This document shows positions 4,669-5,307 of a stretch of DNA of 5,307 nucleotides, piece by piece. Origin of the DNA: JBHHYR01 sp046757585 (lineage in GTDB: Bacteria > Desulfobacterota > Binatia > HRBIN30). The stretch's first letter is position 1. Each line of letters starts with the position of its first letter. The notes below the pieces were generated by a model. That model was not told the DNA's origin. It did not search any database and saw nothing but the letters and a program-made list of their open reading frames with translations. The stretch covers positions 1 to 5,307 of the forward strand of contig JBHHYR010000250.1 in NCBI GenBank assembly GCA_046757585.1, read 5' to 3'. The position numbers and the translations under genes are program-made.

Positions 4669-5307
4669 TCACGCCCGTCCGTCTCGGCCGTACGCCTGGT
4701 CGAGCAACTCCACCGGATGCACGACGGTTGCAGTGAGACCCGCGCGGCGCATGCTGGCCTGGATTTGCATGGCGCATCCCGGGTTCGCCGCGGCCACGCA
4801 TGGGGCGCCGGTGGCCTGGATATTCGCGACCTTGCGCGCTCCGAGGCGCCGGGCCATGTCCGGCTCGGTCACATTGTAACTGCCCGCACTCCCGCAGCAC
4901 ATGTCCGATTCCGCCAGCTCGACCAGTTCGAGGCCAGGGATCCGTTGTAGCAGGCGGCGCGGCGCCTCGCGCACCCCTTGCCCGTGGGCCAGATGGCAGG
5001 CGTCGTGGTATGCGACGCGCGTGCACACGGCACCCGGCGGTGACAGCGAAGGGAGACCCTCCAGAAATTCGGTGACGTCGCGCACCCGGGCGCTAAAGGC
5101 CCGTGCCTGCTCGGCGTAGGCTGGATCATCAGCCAGCAGCTCGCCATACTGCTTCAACATGGCACCGCACCCGGCGGCATTGACGATGATCACATCGAGA
5201 TCGGGGGGAAAGGTGTCGATGTTGTGGCGAGCGCACTCGAGCGCCTGGCGGCACGCACCGGCGTGCAGGTACAGCGCCCCACAACACGCCTGACGCCGGG
5301 GCGTGTG
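4669..5307 (-). CDS. glcF: Glycolate oxidase iron-sulfur subunit, C-terminal part (cut by window edge)
   Basis: The frame is open from the right edge, so the N-terminus lies outside the window; 212 residues are visible. They make up most of two cysteine-rich CCG domains. The first runs from CCGALYLHAG (visible residues 8-17) to NAAGCGAML (43-51). The second runs from YHDACHLAHGQG (100-111) through the CCGSAGSYN motif (137-145) to NPGCAMQIQ (175-183), and the chain ends HPVELLDQAYGRDGRA. In GlcF these domains follow an N-terminal ferredoxin-like part with two [4Fe-4S] motifs, which would lie beyond the edge. GlcF passes electrons from the FAD subunits GlcD/GlcE, which oxidise glycolate or related 2-hydroxyacids, towards the quinone pool. 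Related CCG proteins (LutA, HdrB, GlpC) are alternatives, but the YHDACHLAHGQG and AESDMCCGSAGSYN segments fit GlcF best. The gene converges on the oxidoreductase operon. Confidence 0.88.
   Translation of the reverse strand, partial: HTPRRQACCGALYLHAGACRQALECARHNIDTFPPDLDVIIVNAAGCGAMLKQYGELLADDPAYAEQARAFSARVRDVTEFLEGLPSLSPPGAVCTRVAYHDACHLAHGQGVREAPRRLLQRIPGLELVELAESDMCCGSAGSYNVTEPDMARRLGARKVANIQATGAPCVAAANPGCAMQIQASMRRAGLTATVVHPVELLDQAYGRDGRA

Noticed and set aside
1..5307. CRISPR array or defence system
   Set aside because: No regularly spaced direct repeats, cas genes or recognisable defence proteins were found. The repeats present are palindromic units at irregular distances.

Overview
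The window is about 60% G+C or higher, with tightly packed genes. It looks like chromosomal DNA from an uncultured, environmental Gram-negative-type bacterium. The gene set and the style of dispersed palindromes remind me of the Deltaproteobacteria sensu lato (Desulfobacterota, Myxococcota, Binatota). The evidence is a DHYxCYK-type secreted protein, a long GST with a C-terminal tail, a CCG-domain glycolate oxidase subunit, and CCCCCTTTG-n-CAAAGGGGG repeats. This placement is an inference from memory of such proteins, not a measured result.

Layout. Positions 1-160 (minus) hold the N-terminus of a secreted protein that runs off the left edge and is preceded by a clear Shine-Dalgarno sequence. 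A divergent spacer of 183 bp follows. A glutathione S-transferase family gene lies at 344-1123 (plus). After a 170-bp spacer with a possible promoter comes a four-gene set on the plus strand: gamma (1294-1881), delta ferredoxin (1878-2090), alpha (2194-3252) and beta (3564-4346). The set ends facing a convergent gene at 4669-5307 (minus), the C-terminal part of a GlcF-like glycolate oxidase iron-sulfur subunit that runs off the right edge.

How the genes work together. The four plus-strand genes together encode a complete CoA-dependent 2-oxoacid:ferredoxin oxidoreductase of the KOR/VOR type. Beta binds thiamine pyrophosphate and one [4Fe-4S] cluster. Alpha supplies the pyrimidine-binding and substrate face, gamma the CoA/partner domain, and delta two [4Fe-4S] clusters that pass electrons to free ferredoxin. 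The substrate (2-oxoglutarate, branched-chain 2-oxoacid or another) cannot be fixed from sequence alone. GlcF would take electrons from glycolate or a similar 2-hydroxyacid. The GST and the secreted protein have no evident mechanistic link to the oxidoreductase.

The most unusual part is non-coding. Palindromic, REP-like units sit in both gaps between oxidoreductase genes (delta/alpha and alpha/beta) and again in the convergent spacer after beta. The alpha/beta copy is a well-ordered 101-bp element: two inverted REP-like units, each with a perfect 9-bp hairpin, a central inverted pair, and 6-bp perfect terminal inverted repeats. It could fold as a four-way cruciform or cloverleaf. No tRNA, rRNA, CRISPR array, transposase gene or integrase was seen.
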